Of a DNA stretch of 40,646 nt, positions 1 to 7,824 are shown piece by piece. This DNA comes from CAZEIW01 sp964512305. Its GTDB lineage: Bacteria; Pseudomonadota; Gammaproteobacteria; Burkholderiales; Burkholderiaceae_F. How positions within the stretch are numbered: position 1 is the first letter of the stretch; each line of letters starts with the position of its first letter. The notes below the pieces were generated by a model. That model searched no databases, was not told the DNA's origin, and saw only the letters and a list, made by a program, of their open reading frames with translations. Location of the stretch: contig CAZEIW010000165.1 of NCBI GenBank assembly GCA_964512305.1, positions 1 through 40,646 on the forward strand, in the 5' to 3' direction. The position numbers were made by a program, and so were the translations under genes.

Positions 1-49
1 TCGCCGGCGGCGCAAGGGAGTACGCAGCCTAAGGATAGGAGAGCCCGCG

Positions 50-631
50 ATGACCACGCGCCACCCCATCAGCCGCTTCCCCATCCCCACCCTCGCCGAA
101 CTCCCCGCCGACGTGCGCGAGCGGATCGAGGCCGTGCGGCAGAAGGCGGGCTTCGTGCCGAACGTGTTCTGGGTGCTCGCCCGCCGGCCGGACGAGTTCC
201 GCGCGTTCTTCGCGTATCACGACGCGCTGATGGAGAAGCCGGGCGGACTGTCGAAAGCCGACCGCGAGATGATCGTGGTTGCCACCAGCGGGGCCAACCG
301 GTGTCCGTACTGCGTGGTCGCGCACGGCGCGATCCTGCGCATTCGTGCCAAGGATCCGTACGTAGCCGACCAGGTCGCCGTCAACCATCGGCGGGCCGAC
401 ATCACGCTGCGGCAGAAGGCGATGCTGGACTTCGCCTTGAAGGTCGCGACCGTGTCACATTCGATCGCCGATGCGGATTTCGAAATCCTCCGCGCGCATG
501 GCTTTTCCGACGACGACGCCTGGGACATCGGCGCGATCGCGGCGCTGTTCGCGCTGTCCAACCGGATGGCCGATGTGACCGCAATGCGGGCCAACGATGA
601 GTTCTATCGGATGGGACGGGAGCAGACTTGA
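50..631 (+). CDS. AhpD-like peroxidase-related enzyme (carboxymuconolactone decarboxylase fold)
   Basis: 193 residues, the normal size for single-domain AhpD-like peroxidase-related proteins. The redox motif CPYCVVAH is at residues 85-92: Cys85 and Cys88 form the CxxC pair and His92 is the proton-relay histidine of the family. The C-terminal end has Asn-Arg-Met-Ala followed by an acidic/aromatic NDEFYRMGR ending, as in the 'uncharacterised peroxidase-related' subfamily. It is probably a cytoplasmic thiol peroxidase or reductase; the physiological substrate cannot be read from sequence. A Shine-Dalgarno-like AGGAGAG precedes the ATG. Bases 3-32 can be read as the last codons of an upstream gene ending in TAA, but this is too short to claim. 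A 172-base gap separates it from apbE, so it may not belong to the long operon that follows. Confidence 0.88.
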   Translation: MTTRHPISRFPIPTLAELPADVRERIEAVRQKAGFVPNVFWVLARRPDEFRAFFAYHDALMEKPGGLSKADREMIVVATSGANRCPYCVVAHGAILRIRAKDPYVADQVAVNHRRADITLRQKAMLDFALKVATVSHSIADADFEILRAHGFSDDDAWDIGAIAALFALSNRMADVTAMRANDEFYRMGREQT

Positions 632-803
632 ACGCGCGCTGAACGGCGGACCGGTTGAAAGGACTCCCGCAAAGTAAGGATGTGACCCCGTACTCATCCC
701 ATAAACGGGGCGCTATAAAGCTCTGAACCTGCTTCGCCCATCGGGTGCGTGCAAGTCGCACCGGGGCCCGTTTCCAGCCTTCAACGCCTGCAGGACGCGA
801 ACG
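632..803. other. Intergenic spacer with two small hairpins upstream of the long operon
   Basis: This is the largest gap in the left half of the window and the only obvious place for the promoter of the following gene run. It is AT-richer than its surroundings near 655-720. Two inverted repeats are visible: CCCCGT at 686-691 with ACGGGG at 705-710, and GGTGCG at 744-749 with CGCACC at 757-762. A TTGAAA at 655-660 and a TATAAA at 714-719 are present but too far apart to form one sigma70 promoter. I could not assign a start site or regulator. Confidence 0.3.
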
Positions 804-1805
804 ATGTGGTTCGGGTCCGAGGGGCCGCGCGTGCCAATCATGGGATCGACCGTCGTCGACGTTGTCCGAATGCCCGCCCCGGCGCCCGCCGCGGCAGGCT
901 GGTGGAGCCGCGAGGAAGCGATCATGGGCACCGCCATCCGCGTCGAGTTGTGGTGCGAGCAGCGCGCCGCGGCGCACGCCGCCCTCGCGGCCGTGATGGA
1001 CGAGATGCACCGTATCGACGCCGCGATGTCCCCCTACCTCGCGGATTCGGAACTGTCGCGCATCAACCGCGAGGCGGCCGCGGGGCCGCTGCGGGTGAGC
1101 CGTGAAATGCTCGACCTGCTGGCGCGGTCGATCGAGTTCTCCGAGCTGTCGGGCGGCGCGTTCGACGTCACGTACGCGGCCGTCGGGCACCTGTACGACT
1201 ACCGGCGCGGCATCAAGCCGGGCGACGACGAGCTCGCACGGGCGCGCGCGGCGGTGGGTTTTCGCAATCTCCTGCTGGATCGCGATGCCGGCACCGTCCG
1301 CTTCGCATGCGCCGGCATGCGCATCGATCTCGGCGGCTTCGCCAAGGGTTACGCCGTCGAGCGCGGGGCGGCGATCCTGCGGCAGCACGGCATCGCGCAC
1401 GCGATCGTCACCGCCGGCGGCGACAGCCGGATCGTCGGCGACCGCCGCGGGCGCCCCTGGACGATCGGGATTCGCGATCCGCGGCGGCCGGGCGAGGTGG
1501 TCGCGGTGCTGCCGCTGGAGGACGTCGCGATCTCGACCTCCGGCGATTACGAGCGCTACTTCGACGACGAGGGCGGGGTCCGCTGCCATCACATCATCGA
1601 TCCGGGCACCGGAAGGTCGCCCGCGGAGGTGCATGGCGTCACGGTCGTCGCCCCCGACGGGCTCGTCAGCGAAGCGCTGTCGAAGAGCGTGTTCGTGTTG
1701 GGCCTCGACCGGGGCATGCGGCTGGTCGCATCGCTGCCGGGGGTCGACGCGGTGGTGATCGACGCCGGCGGCGGATTGCATTACTCGACGGGATTTGCGG
1801 CATGA
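804..1805 (+). CDS. apbE: FAD:protein FMN transferase (ApbE family)
   Basis: 333 residues. ApbE enzymes transfer FMN from FAD onto a Thr or Ser of exported redox proteins, using Mg2+. Visible family marks are the N-terminal MGTAIRVEL strand at residues 41-49, the GGFAKGYAVE loop, the TAGGD flavin-binding segment and the HHIIDPGTGRSP motif with the metal-site acidic residue. No lipobox or convincing signal peptide is seen with the chosen ATG; in-frame ATGs at 840 and 870 are alternatives, and 804 has an AGGA 7 bases upstream. The stop overlaps an ATG at 1802 (ATGA) that is in frame with the next gene. Its position directly before haem-motif, TlpA and DUF4266/DUF3570 genes suggests that it serves an exported redox module. 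I saw no protein here with the usual [ST]GA[ST] flavinylation motif, so its substrate is unknown. Confidence 0.9.
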   Translation: MWFGSEGPRVPIMGSTVVDVVRMPAPAPAAAGWWSREEAIMGTAIRVELWCEQRAAAHAALAAVMDEMHRIDAAMSPYLADSELSRINREAAAGPLRVSREMLDLLARSIEFSELSGGAFDVTYAAVGHLYDYRRGIKPGDDELARARAAVGFRNLLLDRDAGTVRFACAGMRIDLGGFAKGYAVERGAAILRQHGIAHAIVTAGGDSRIVGDRRGRPWTIGIRDPRRPGEVVAVLPLEDVAISTSGDYERYFDDEGGVRCHHIIDPGTGRSPAEVHGVTVVAPDGLVSEALSKSVFVLGLDRGMRLVASLPGVDAVVIDAGGGLHYSTGFAA

Positions 1806-1857
1806 ACGTTTGCTTGGATTCCGGTTCGCGCGCCGCGGCGTGGCGGGACCGCACGTC

Positions 1858-1863
1858 AGGAGG
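1858..1863 (+). promoter_or_regulatory. Ribosome binding site deciding the start of the PD40/haem-motif gene
   Basis: A perfect AGGAGG lies 7 bases before the ATG at 1871. It favours that start over the in-frame ATG at 1802, which overlaps the apbE stop but would place 23 extra residues before the lipoprotein signal. Confidence 0.6.
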
Positions 1864-1870
1864 CCGACAG

Positions 1871-4800
1871 ATGATGACTTCGACCGCAATGCGCACCCCG
1901 CTGCTGATCGGTGCGACCGCGCTCTGCCTGGGGCTCGCCGCCTGCAAGGGCAGCGGCGGCAGCGATTCGGTCACGGTGGCGGGCGATGTGCCGATCGCGT
2001 ATGCGATGCGGGTCAACTCGATCAACACCAACCCGCTCAGCGGGGCGCCGACCGCGCCCGGCGGCGACCTGATCATCCGCGAGCTGTCCTCGCCGAGCGC
2101 GCCCGAGCACAACATCACCTCGCAGTTCACGCAGGGCCAGGGCGACGTGCTCGACCCCGAGGTCTCCTTCGACGGCAAGAAGATCGTGTTCGCGATGAAC
2201 TGCCCGGCGTCCAACACCTCGACGATCGGCGGCCTGCCCGCCTGCACCGGCCACTGGAACATCTGGGAATACGACACGACGGTGGGCGGCCTGGCCGCCG
2301 GGACGTTCCGCCGGATCACGAACACCAGCTCGGCCGACGACGTCCACCCGGCCTACCTGCCGGGCGCGCAGGGTTTCGTGTTCTCGTCCAACCGGCAGAC
2401 CAAGTCGTATGCGAACCAGGCGCTCGGCCAGTCGTACTACGCGCTCGACGAGTACGAGCGCGAGCGGGTGTTCAACCTGCACACGATGGACGTCAACGGC
2501 AACAACATCCAGCAGATCTCGTTCAACCAGAGTCACGACCGCAATCCGGTCGTGCGGCCCAACGGCGACATCATGTACTCGCGCTGGGACCACGTCGGCG
2601 ATCGCAACCGGTTCACGATCTTCCGCGCCAAGCCCGACGGCACCGACATGTTCGTCCTGTACGGCGCCCACAGCGACGGCAACAGCTTCCTGCACCCGCG
2701 CGACATGGACCCGGCCGGCAAGTACGCCGGCAAGGTCGTCACCGACCTGATGCCGCTCGACCGCACCCATGAGGGCGGCGCGCTGATGCTGGTCGACCTT
2801 TACAACTACTCGGAGCAGAACACCCCGGCCAACGCGAACGTGCCGGCGATCGGCGGCGAGACCCAGATGACGTCCCAGGCCCTCAACTACAACACCGGCC
2901 CGTCGCCGTACGGCCGCGTGACCGCGCCGTATCCGCTGTGGGACGGAACCGACCGCATCCTGGTGTCGTTCGCGCCCTGCGAAGTGACGACCGCCGGCGT
3001 CGTCGTCTCGTGCTCGACCCTGAGCTCGGCCGAGCTCGCCGCGCTCGGCGACCCGAACCGGCTGCTCACCGTCGCCAAGGCGGACCCGGTGCAGGACAAC
3101 GTGCCGCCGTCGTACGCGGTCTACATGTTCGACCCGGCGGCCCAGACGTGGCGGATCGTCGCGGCGCCGCCGGCCGGCTTCATGTACGTGCACCCGGTCG
3201 CGCTGCAGGCGCGTACCGCGCCCAATGTGGCGCCGCCGACGACGATCGACACGGCGCTGGCGAGCCAGAACCTGGCGAAGATCTCCATCCGCAGCGTCTA
3301 CGACACCGACGATCTCGGCAGGATGGGCGACCCGGTGATCGCCGCCGCCGACGAGCGGGCGGGCTGCACGACGATCGCGTCGGTGATCGCGAAGAGGGCG
3401 CCGCCGAGCGATGACCCGGGCGACGCGCGGGCGCTGGTTGCCGACCTGGCGCGGATCAAGAACCCGACCGACAGCGCATACCTGTGCGCGCCGGCGCGCT
3501 TCGTGCGCGCGGTACGGGCGGTCGCGCCGCCGTCGGGCACCACCGGCCTGCGAACGGCGATCGGAGACACCAACTTCGAGCCGCAGCAGATCCTCGGCTA
3601 CGCGCCGATCGAGCCCGACGGCTCGTTCGAGCTGACGATCCCGCCCGATACGCCGATCGGGCTGCAGGTCGTCGATTCCGAGGGCCGCGCCTTCCAGACT
3701 CATACGAACTGGATCCAGGCGCGTCCTGGCGAGGTTCGCACCTGCGATGGCTGCCACGGCCCGCGCCGGGGCGGCGCGCTGAATTCGGCGCCTTCGTTCG
3801 TCGACTCGGTGCCGCCGGCGGCCGTGCTGACCATCAATTCGCAGACCTACCCGTTGTCGACCAGCCACATTCAAGGCGAGACGATGGCGCAGACCCACAC
3901 CCGCCTGGACCCGACCGCGCTGCAACTCGGGCCGGACCCGGTCTACGTCGACATCTGGGCCAGCACGAGCTACCCCGGGGCCCACGCGCGCCCGTCGATC
4001 GATCTCGCTTACACGCACACGCCTGCGTCGGCCAACGACCTGGCGACCGCGGTGCCGACCCAGGGGATCATCAACTACCCGGACCACATCCAGCCGCTGT
4101 GGTCGCTCCCTCGCGGCACCAATGGCGCCAATACCTGCACGAACTGCCACACGGCAAGCGACCCGGCGGGCATCGACCTGCTGGCGACGACCGCCGGGAC
4201 CGGGCGCCTCACCTCCTACGAAAGCCTGCTGGTGGGCGCGCCGGTGATCGATCCGACGACCGGGCTGCCGGTAACCGTGATCCAGGATGGCGTTCCGGTC
4301 GTGCAGACCGGCCCGGCGCTGGTCAATACCGCCGGCAGCGAGGGCGATGCGGTCGGCATGTCGCGCAAGAGCCGGCTGGTCGAGATCATGGCCGGTGAAA
4401 TCCTGATGAGCGACAGCGCAGCGCAGGCCGCCTACCCGAATCCGCCCGCTTCGCCGAATCATGCGACGATGCTCAACGCGGCGGAAAAACGCCTGATCGC
4501 GGAATGGATCGACACCGGCGGCAAGTACTACAACAACCCGTTCGCCACCGGCAGCACGGTGCGCAACATCGCGACCCTCGACAAGACCGTCTACGCGGCC
4601 CAGGTCTGGCCGATCCAGATGAAGACCTGCGCCGCCAGCTGCCACCAGGCGATCGGCAGCGCGGCCATACCGGCCGGCTCGGCGAGCTCCTTCGTCGACA
4701 ACCGCTTCGTGCTGACCGGCAATGTCGACGGGGACTTCAACCAGACGCTGACGATGATCAACAATGTCTGCAGCGCGGCCTCCAACCCGCTGCTGCAGAA

Positions 4801-4918
4801 GCCGTCGACGATTCCGCACCCACCGACCGCGGTCGGCCAGACGGCCGCCGTCCTGCCGGCCGGAAGCGCGGACTACACGACCATCGCGAATTGGATCGCC
4901 AGTGGCTGCACGCCGTGA
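1871..4918 (+). CDS. Large exported lipoprotein with PD40/beta-propeller repeats and cytochrome c-type motifs
   Basis: 1015 residues. The N-terminus is a lipoprotein signal with lipobox LAAC, lipidated Cys25. Residues about 90-260 contain PD40/TolB-like repeats (segments such as DPEVSFDGKKIVF, DVHPAYLPGAQGF and RNPVVRPNGDIMY). The second half carries haem c motifs: CDGCH at 625-629, CTNCH at 756-760 and a noncanonical CAASCH (CX3CH) at 920-925. The combination of PD40 repeats and class I-type haem motifs recalls the hydrazine synthase alpha-like family of exported multihaem proteins, but this is fold-level resemblance and no such activity is implied. Expected location is the periplasmic face of the outer membrane or the cell surface. 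It starts 65 bases after apbE, and a small haem-motif lipoprotein follows. A role in electron transfer or sensing in the envelope is inferred. Confidence 0.8.
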   Translation: MMTSTAMRTPLLIGATALCLGLAACKGSGGSDSVTVAGDVPIAYAMRVNSINTNPLSGAPTAPGGDLIIRELSSPSAPEHNITSQFTQGQGDVLDPEVSFDGKKIVFAMNCPASNTSTIGGLPACTGHWNIWEYDTTVGGLAAGTFRRITNTSSADDVHPAYLPGAQGFVFSSNRQTKSYANQALGQSYYALDEYERERVFNLHTMDVNGNNIQQISFNQSHDRNPVVRPNGDIMYSRWDHVGDRNRFTIFRAKPDGTDMFVLYGAHSDGNSFLHPRDMDPAGKYAGKVVTDLMPLDRTHEGGALMLVDLYNYSEQNTPANANVPAIGGETQMTSQALNYNTGPSPYGRVTAPYPLWDGTDRILVSFAPCEVTTAGVVVSCSTLSSAELAALGDPNRLLTVAKADPVQDNVPPSYAVYMFDPAAQTWRIVAAPPAGFMYVHPVALQARTAPNVAPPTTIDTALASQNLAKISIRSVYDTDDLGRMGDPVIAAADERAGCTTIASVIAKRAPPSDDPGDARALVADLARIKNPTDSAYLCAPARFVRAVRAVAPPSGTTGLRTAIGDTNFEPQQILGYAPIEPDGSFELTIPPDTPIGLQVVDSEGRAFQTHTNWIQARPGEVRTCDGCHGPRRGGALNSAPSFVDSVPPAAVLTINSQTYPLSTSHIQGETMAQTHTRLDPTALQLGPDPVYVDIWASTSYPGAHARPSIDLAYTHTPASANDLATAVPTQGIINYPDHIQPLWSLPRGTNGANTCTNCHTASDPAGIDLLATTAGTGRLTSYESLLVGAPVIDPTTGLPVTVIQDGVPVVQTGPALVNTAGSEGDAVGMSRKSRLVEIMAGEILMSDSAAQAAYPNPPASPNHATMLNAAEKRLIAEWIDTGGKYYNNPFATGSTVRNIATLDKTVYAAQVWPIQMKTCAASCHQAIGSAAIPAGSASSFVDNRFVLTGNVDGDFNQTLTMINNVCSAASNPLLQKPSTIPHPPTAVGQTAAVLPAGSADYTTIANWIASGCTP

Positions 4919-4940
4919 TGCGCGCTCGCGCGCCTCGTCT

Positions 4941-5609
4941 ATGATGCACACCGGGCCGCGGCACAGGCACGCGCTCGGCGGCGTCGCCGTCTCCGCGTTG
5001 CTGTGCCTCGGCGCCTGCGGCGGGGGCGATCCGCTGAACAATCCGCCGGTCGTGGCCAACCCGCCGGGCGCGGCGGGGCAGGTCCTTTCGTTTCTCTACT
5101 TTCAGCAGTGCATCGACCCGATCTTGACGAACCCGATACAGGTCGTTGTCAACGGCACGTCGGCCACCAAGACGTGCTCCGCCGCGGGATGCCACGATTA
5201 CAACAACGGCGCCGGCGGCGCGCTGCGCATCGTTGCCGCAGCCCAGCCGCAGCCGCTCGACGCCAGCAGCCCGACGCTTCTCTCCGGGTCCACCGCCGCC
5301 ATCCCTGCGATCCGGGCCTTGGACATGTACAAGAACTTCCTCTCGGCGCAGGGGGAAGTCGTGATCGGCTCGCCGCTGCAGAGCCGGCTCCTCGACAAGC
5401 CGATGCTGCTCAACGTGCTGCACGGCGGCGGCCTGGTCTTCCAGAGCGCGACCGACCAGAATGTCCTGCTGATCGAGTACTGGATCAACCATCCGATGCC
5501 GCCGGGGGAAGACGAGTTCAGCAGCGCCGCCGCGTCCATGTTCTCGCCGACATTCACGCCCACGACCGCGCAGCCGAACCCAGGCATCGGCACGTGCAAC
5601 ATCCAGTGA
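4941..5609 (+). CDS. Small exported lipoprotein with a CX4CH haem-like motif
   Basis: 222 residues. Signal peptide with lipobox LGAC, lipidated Cys26. The body has the pattern QCIDPIL (Cys57), then CSAAGCH at residues 79-85 followed by a Gly-rich GGALRI segment. This layout is that of the short cytochrome-like domains found in exported proteins of Planctomycetes and Myxobacteria, but the haem motif has four residues between the cysteines instead of two. It could bind haem atypically, or the two cysteines could form a disulphide. The two adjacent ATGs (4941 and 4944) lack a strong ribosome binding site. The gene follows the larger haem-motif lipoprotein by 22 bases and its stop overlaps the next start, so the two probably form a pair. 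Confidence 0.7.
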   Translation: MMHTGPRHRHALGGVAVSALLCLGACGGGDPLNNPPVVANPPGAAGQVLSFLYFQQCIDPILTNPIQVVVNGTSATKTCSAAGCHDYNNGAGGALRIVAAAQPQPLDASSPTLLSGSTAAIPAIRALDMYKNFLSAQGEVVIGSPLQSRLLDKPMLLNVLHGGGLVFQSATDQNVLLIEYWINHPMPPGEDEFSSAAASMFSPTFTPTTAQPNPGIGTCNIQ

Positions 5610-6382
5610 TGCTCGCGCCGTCGGCGTCGGTTCGCAGGGCGGGCGCGCTGGTGGCGTGGCTGCTCGCCAGCCTGACGCTGGCGCCGGCGCCCGCGCGTGC
5701 CGAGGCCCCCCCGCGCGAGCGGGTGCTCGTGACGGACCCGTACATCGAGCTGCGAACGGGGCCGGGACGCGGGTTTCCGATCTTCTTCGTCGCGGAGCGC
5801 GGCGAGTGGATCGAGATCGAGCTGCGCCACACCGACTGGTTCAAGGTGCGCACCGCATCGGGAAGGGAAGGCTGGGTGAACCGTCTGCAGCTCGAGAACA
5901 CGCTCACGGAGGCGGGCGGCCGCAAGACCTTCCGCGACGTCGTGCTCGACGACTACCTGCGGCGGCGAGGCGAATTCGGCGCCGCGTGGGGCCAGTTCCG
6001 CAGCGAGCCGATGCTCAAGGTCTGGGCGGGCTACAACGTGAACGACATCTGGGCCGTCGAGGCGACCGCCGGCGAAGTGCAGGGCACGTTCTCCGGGACC
6101 GATTTCTGGCACGTCAACCTGCTCGCGCAGCCGTGGTCGGACAGGCGCCTGGAGCCGTTCTTCGGCATCGGGTTCGGCGTGATGACGAACATCCCGCAGG
6201 CGACGCTCGTCAGCGCGGCGCGGACCACTGCCAAGCTTGCCGATGCGACGATCGGCCTGCGATACCACTTCGGCGAGCGCTTCGTCGGCCGCCTCGAGTA
6301 CACCGCCTATACCGGGTTCGTCGGCGACTCGCGAACCGACGAGTACAAGGCGGTCACCGCCGGCATCTCGTTCTTCTTCTGA
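5609..6382 (+). CDS. SH3-domain outer-membrane beta-barrel protein
   Basis: 257 residues. A signal peptide of about 35 residues ends near ARAEA. Residues about 40-95 form a bacterial SH3 domain (YIELRTGPGRGFPIF, then GWVNRLQLENTL). The C-terminal 150 residues show alternating amphipathic strands and end in ISFFF, the terminal-aromatic signature of an outer-membrane barrel inserted by BAM. The barrel resembles the outer-membrane beta-barrel family first defined in Myxobacteria. SH3b domains usually bind cell-wall peptides, so this protein could tie the barrel to peptidoglycan. The start overlaps the previous stop (TGATG). The next gene encodes a second barrel of similar type, so the two may work together, as GltA and GltB do in Myxococcus (inference). 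Confidence 0.78.
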   Translation: MLAPSASVRRAGALVAWLLASLTLAPAPARAEAPPRERVLVTDPYIELRTGPGRGFPIFFVAERGEWIEIELRHTDWFKVRTASGREGWVNRLQLENTLTEAGGRKTFRDVVLDDYLRRRGEFGAAWGQFRSEPMLKVWAGYNVNDIWAVEATAGEVQGTFSGTDFWHVNLLAQPWSDRRLEPFFGIGFGVMTNIPQATLVSAARTTAKLADATIGLRYHFGERFVGRLEYTAYTGFVGDSRTDEYKAVTAGISFFF

Positions 6383-6408
6383 CGATCTCACCCCAACAAG
6401 AGCAACCG

Positions 6409-7059
6409 ATGTCCAGACCGGCCCTTGCACTCGCGATGACGATCACGCTGTCGGCGCTGTCGGCAATCCTGCCTGTGGCGCGCGCCGCCGAGCAGGCTCC
6501 CGGCAACGACCAGGTGATCGAGCCGCAGCTCGACCGGCGCAACGTCCGCGTGCCCCACATCCCCTCGAACGACGTCGAGCTGGGCCTGTTCACCGGCACC
6601 TACAACCTCGAGAACTTCGGCTCGAGCTGGATCTACGGCCTGCGCGCCGGCTACCACGTGACCGAGGACGTGTTCATCGAGGCGGTCTACGGCCAGACCA
6701 AGGTCTCGGACCAGACCTACCGGCAGATCCTGCCCGGCGGCATCTTCCCGAGCACCAAGCAGTTCCTGCGCTATTACGACCTTTCGGTCGGCTACAACGT
6801 GCTGCCGGGCGAGCTGTTCATCGGGCGCAGCCACGCGAAGGTGGCGGCGTTCTACCTGGTCGGGGGCGTGGGCACGACGCACCTCCTCGAGGAGCGCCAC
6901 CAGACCATCAACGTCGGATTCGGGACGCGGGTCTTCCTCGCGGACTGGATCGCGATGCAACTGGACCTGCGCGACCACTTGTTCGCGCTCGACGTGCTCG
7001 GCACGCGCAGGGATACACAGAACCTGGAGTTGACCGGTGGAGTCACGTTCTTCTTCTGA
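6409..7059 (+). CDS. Outer-membrane beta-barrel domain protein (myxobacterial-type OMP)
   Basis: 216 residues. Cleavable signal peptide (cut near ARAAE, about residue 27), then eight or so amphipathic strands ending in the BAM-type VTFFF terminus. The strand and loop pattern (VELGLFTGTYNLENFGSSW, EDVFIEAVYG, FYLVGGVGTTHL) fits the myxobacterial-plus outer-membrane beta-barrel family, whose members occur in Glt-like clusters and next to AgmX/PglI-type proteins. No catalytic residues are visible; a structural or channel role is expected. It lies 26 bases after the SH3-barrel gene and 13 bases before the TlpA gene, in the same run. Confidence 0.8.
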   Translation: MSRPALALAMTITLSALSAILPVARAAEQAPGNDQVIEPQLDRRNVRVPHIPSNDVELGLFTGTYNLENFGSSWIYGLRAGYHVTEDVFIEAVYGQTKVSDQTYRQILPGGIFPSTKQFLRYYDLSVGYNVLPGELFIGRSHAKVAAFYLVGGVGTTHLLEERHQTINVGFGTRVFLADWIAMQLDLRDHLFALDVLGTRRDTQNLELTGGVTFFF

Positions 7060-7072
7060 TCGAGGCGCCGCG

Positions 7073-7582
7073 ATGACGGGACTCGTGCGGGCGCGCGCCG
7101 CGTGGACGCTGCTGCTGGCGCTGGCGTGCGGCGCCGCCGCCGCCGCGGTGGCAGGTGGCGCCGCAAGCACGGCACCCGATTTCACGCTGCGCGCCGTCTC
7201 CGGCCCCAACGTGCGGCTGCAGGAACAGCGCGGCCAGGTCGTGATGCTGAACTTCTGGGCCACGTGGTGCGCGCCCTGCCGCCAGGAGATGCCGCGCCTC
7301 GACCGCCTCTACGAGAGGTACCGCGCCGCCGGCTTCACGCTGCTCGGCGTCAACGTCGACGACGACCCGCAGACGGCCGCGGGCGTGGCGTCGAAGCTCG
7401 GCGTGCGCTTCCCGGTCCTGCTCGATACCGATAAGAAAGTGAGCCGGCTGTACGATCTGCGCACGATGCCCTCGACGGTGCTGATCGACCGCGACGGCCA
7501 CGTGCGCTACGTGCATCGCGGCTACCAGGACGGCTACGAGAAGGACTACGAGTCGCAGATCCGGGAGCTGCTGAAGGAATGA
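7073..7582 (+). CDS. TlpA-family periplasmic thioredoxin
   Basis: 169 residues. N-terminal hydrophobic signal or anchor (residues 8-30), then a thioredoxin fold with the active site WCAPC at residues 65-69 inside the TlpA/ResA signature NFWATWCAPCRQEMP, and the cis-Pro loop MPSTVLID. Proteins of this type reduce disulphides in the periplasm, often on apocytochromes. That fits the two haem-motif lipoproteins encoded just upstream and the Cys-tailed DUF4266 protein just downstream. The GTG at 7037 is an alternative start, but the ATG at 7073 gives a standard signal peptide. The stop overlaps the next start by four bases (ATGA), indicating translational coupling. Confidence 0.9.
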   Translation: MTGLVRARAAWTLLLALACGAAAAAVAGGAASTAPDFTLRAVSGPNVRLQEQRGQVVMLNFWATWCAPCRQEMPRLDRLYERYRAAGFTLLGVNVDDDPQTAAGVASKLGVRFPVLLDTDKKVSRLYDLRTMPSTVLIDRDGHVRYVHRGYQDGYEKDYESQIRELLKE

Positions 7583-7824
7583 ACGCGTTGCCGAAGAAGC
7601 GCTTTGCGTACGCGCTTGCCGCTGCCGTCGCCGCGGCGTGGCTGCTCGCCGGCTGCGGCATCGAGCCGTGGGTCAGGCCCTACGAGCGCGAGCGGCTGGC
7701 CGACCCGACCATGAAGCCCGCGCGCGACGCGCTGGCGGACAAGCACCGAGAGCACGTGTACGACGTGCGCGAGGGCGCTCGCGGCGCCACCGGGGTGCAG
7801 GGAGGCGGATGTGGCTGCAACTAG
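7579..7824 (+). CDS. DUF4266 small lipoprotein with a cysteine-containing C-terminal tail
   Basis: 81 residues. Lipobox LAGC with lipidated Cys26 after a hydrophobic alanine-rich stretch. The mature part is about 55 residues: a conserved-looking VRPYERERLADPTM segment, then a charged helix, then a Gly-rich tail ending GGGCGCN. The domain is recognised as DUF4266 from this layout; the family has no established function that I know of. Neighbouring TlpA and DUF3570 genes, with ApbE nearby, are its usual company. The terminal CGC could be a metal or cofactor site, a disulphide handled by TlpA, or an attachment point. It is coupled at both ends: ATGA with tlpA, and 14 bases of overlap with the DUF3570 gene. 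Confidence 0.82.
   Translation: MNALPKKRFAYALAAAVAAAWLLAGCGIEPWVRPYERERLADPTMKPARDALADKHREHVYDVREGARGATGVQGGGCGCN

Noticed and set aside
1..32. Possible tail of an upstream gene ending in TAA at 30-32
   Set aside because: Only nine codons are in the window, so it cannot be told from chance.
655..719. TTGAAA and TATAAA as a promoter pair upstream of apbE
   Set aside because: They are about 53 bases apart, not 16-18, so they do not form one sigma70 promoter.
1307..1870. Upstream extension of the PD40/haem-motif gene into apbE
   Set aside because: The extension is Arg-rich shadow of apbE. The start at 1871 has AGGAGG at the right distance and a lipoprotein signal.
1856..5059. A 1067-codon minus-strand open frame opposite the haem-motif genes, with similar long frames at 402-1889, 8660-11734 and 11247-14876
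   Set aside because: They are Arg/Ala/Gly/His-rich, lack known motifs, signal peptides or ribosome binding sites, and lie opposite genes with clear domains. High-GC codon bias keeps antisense frames open.
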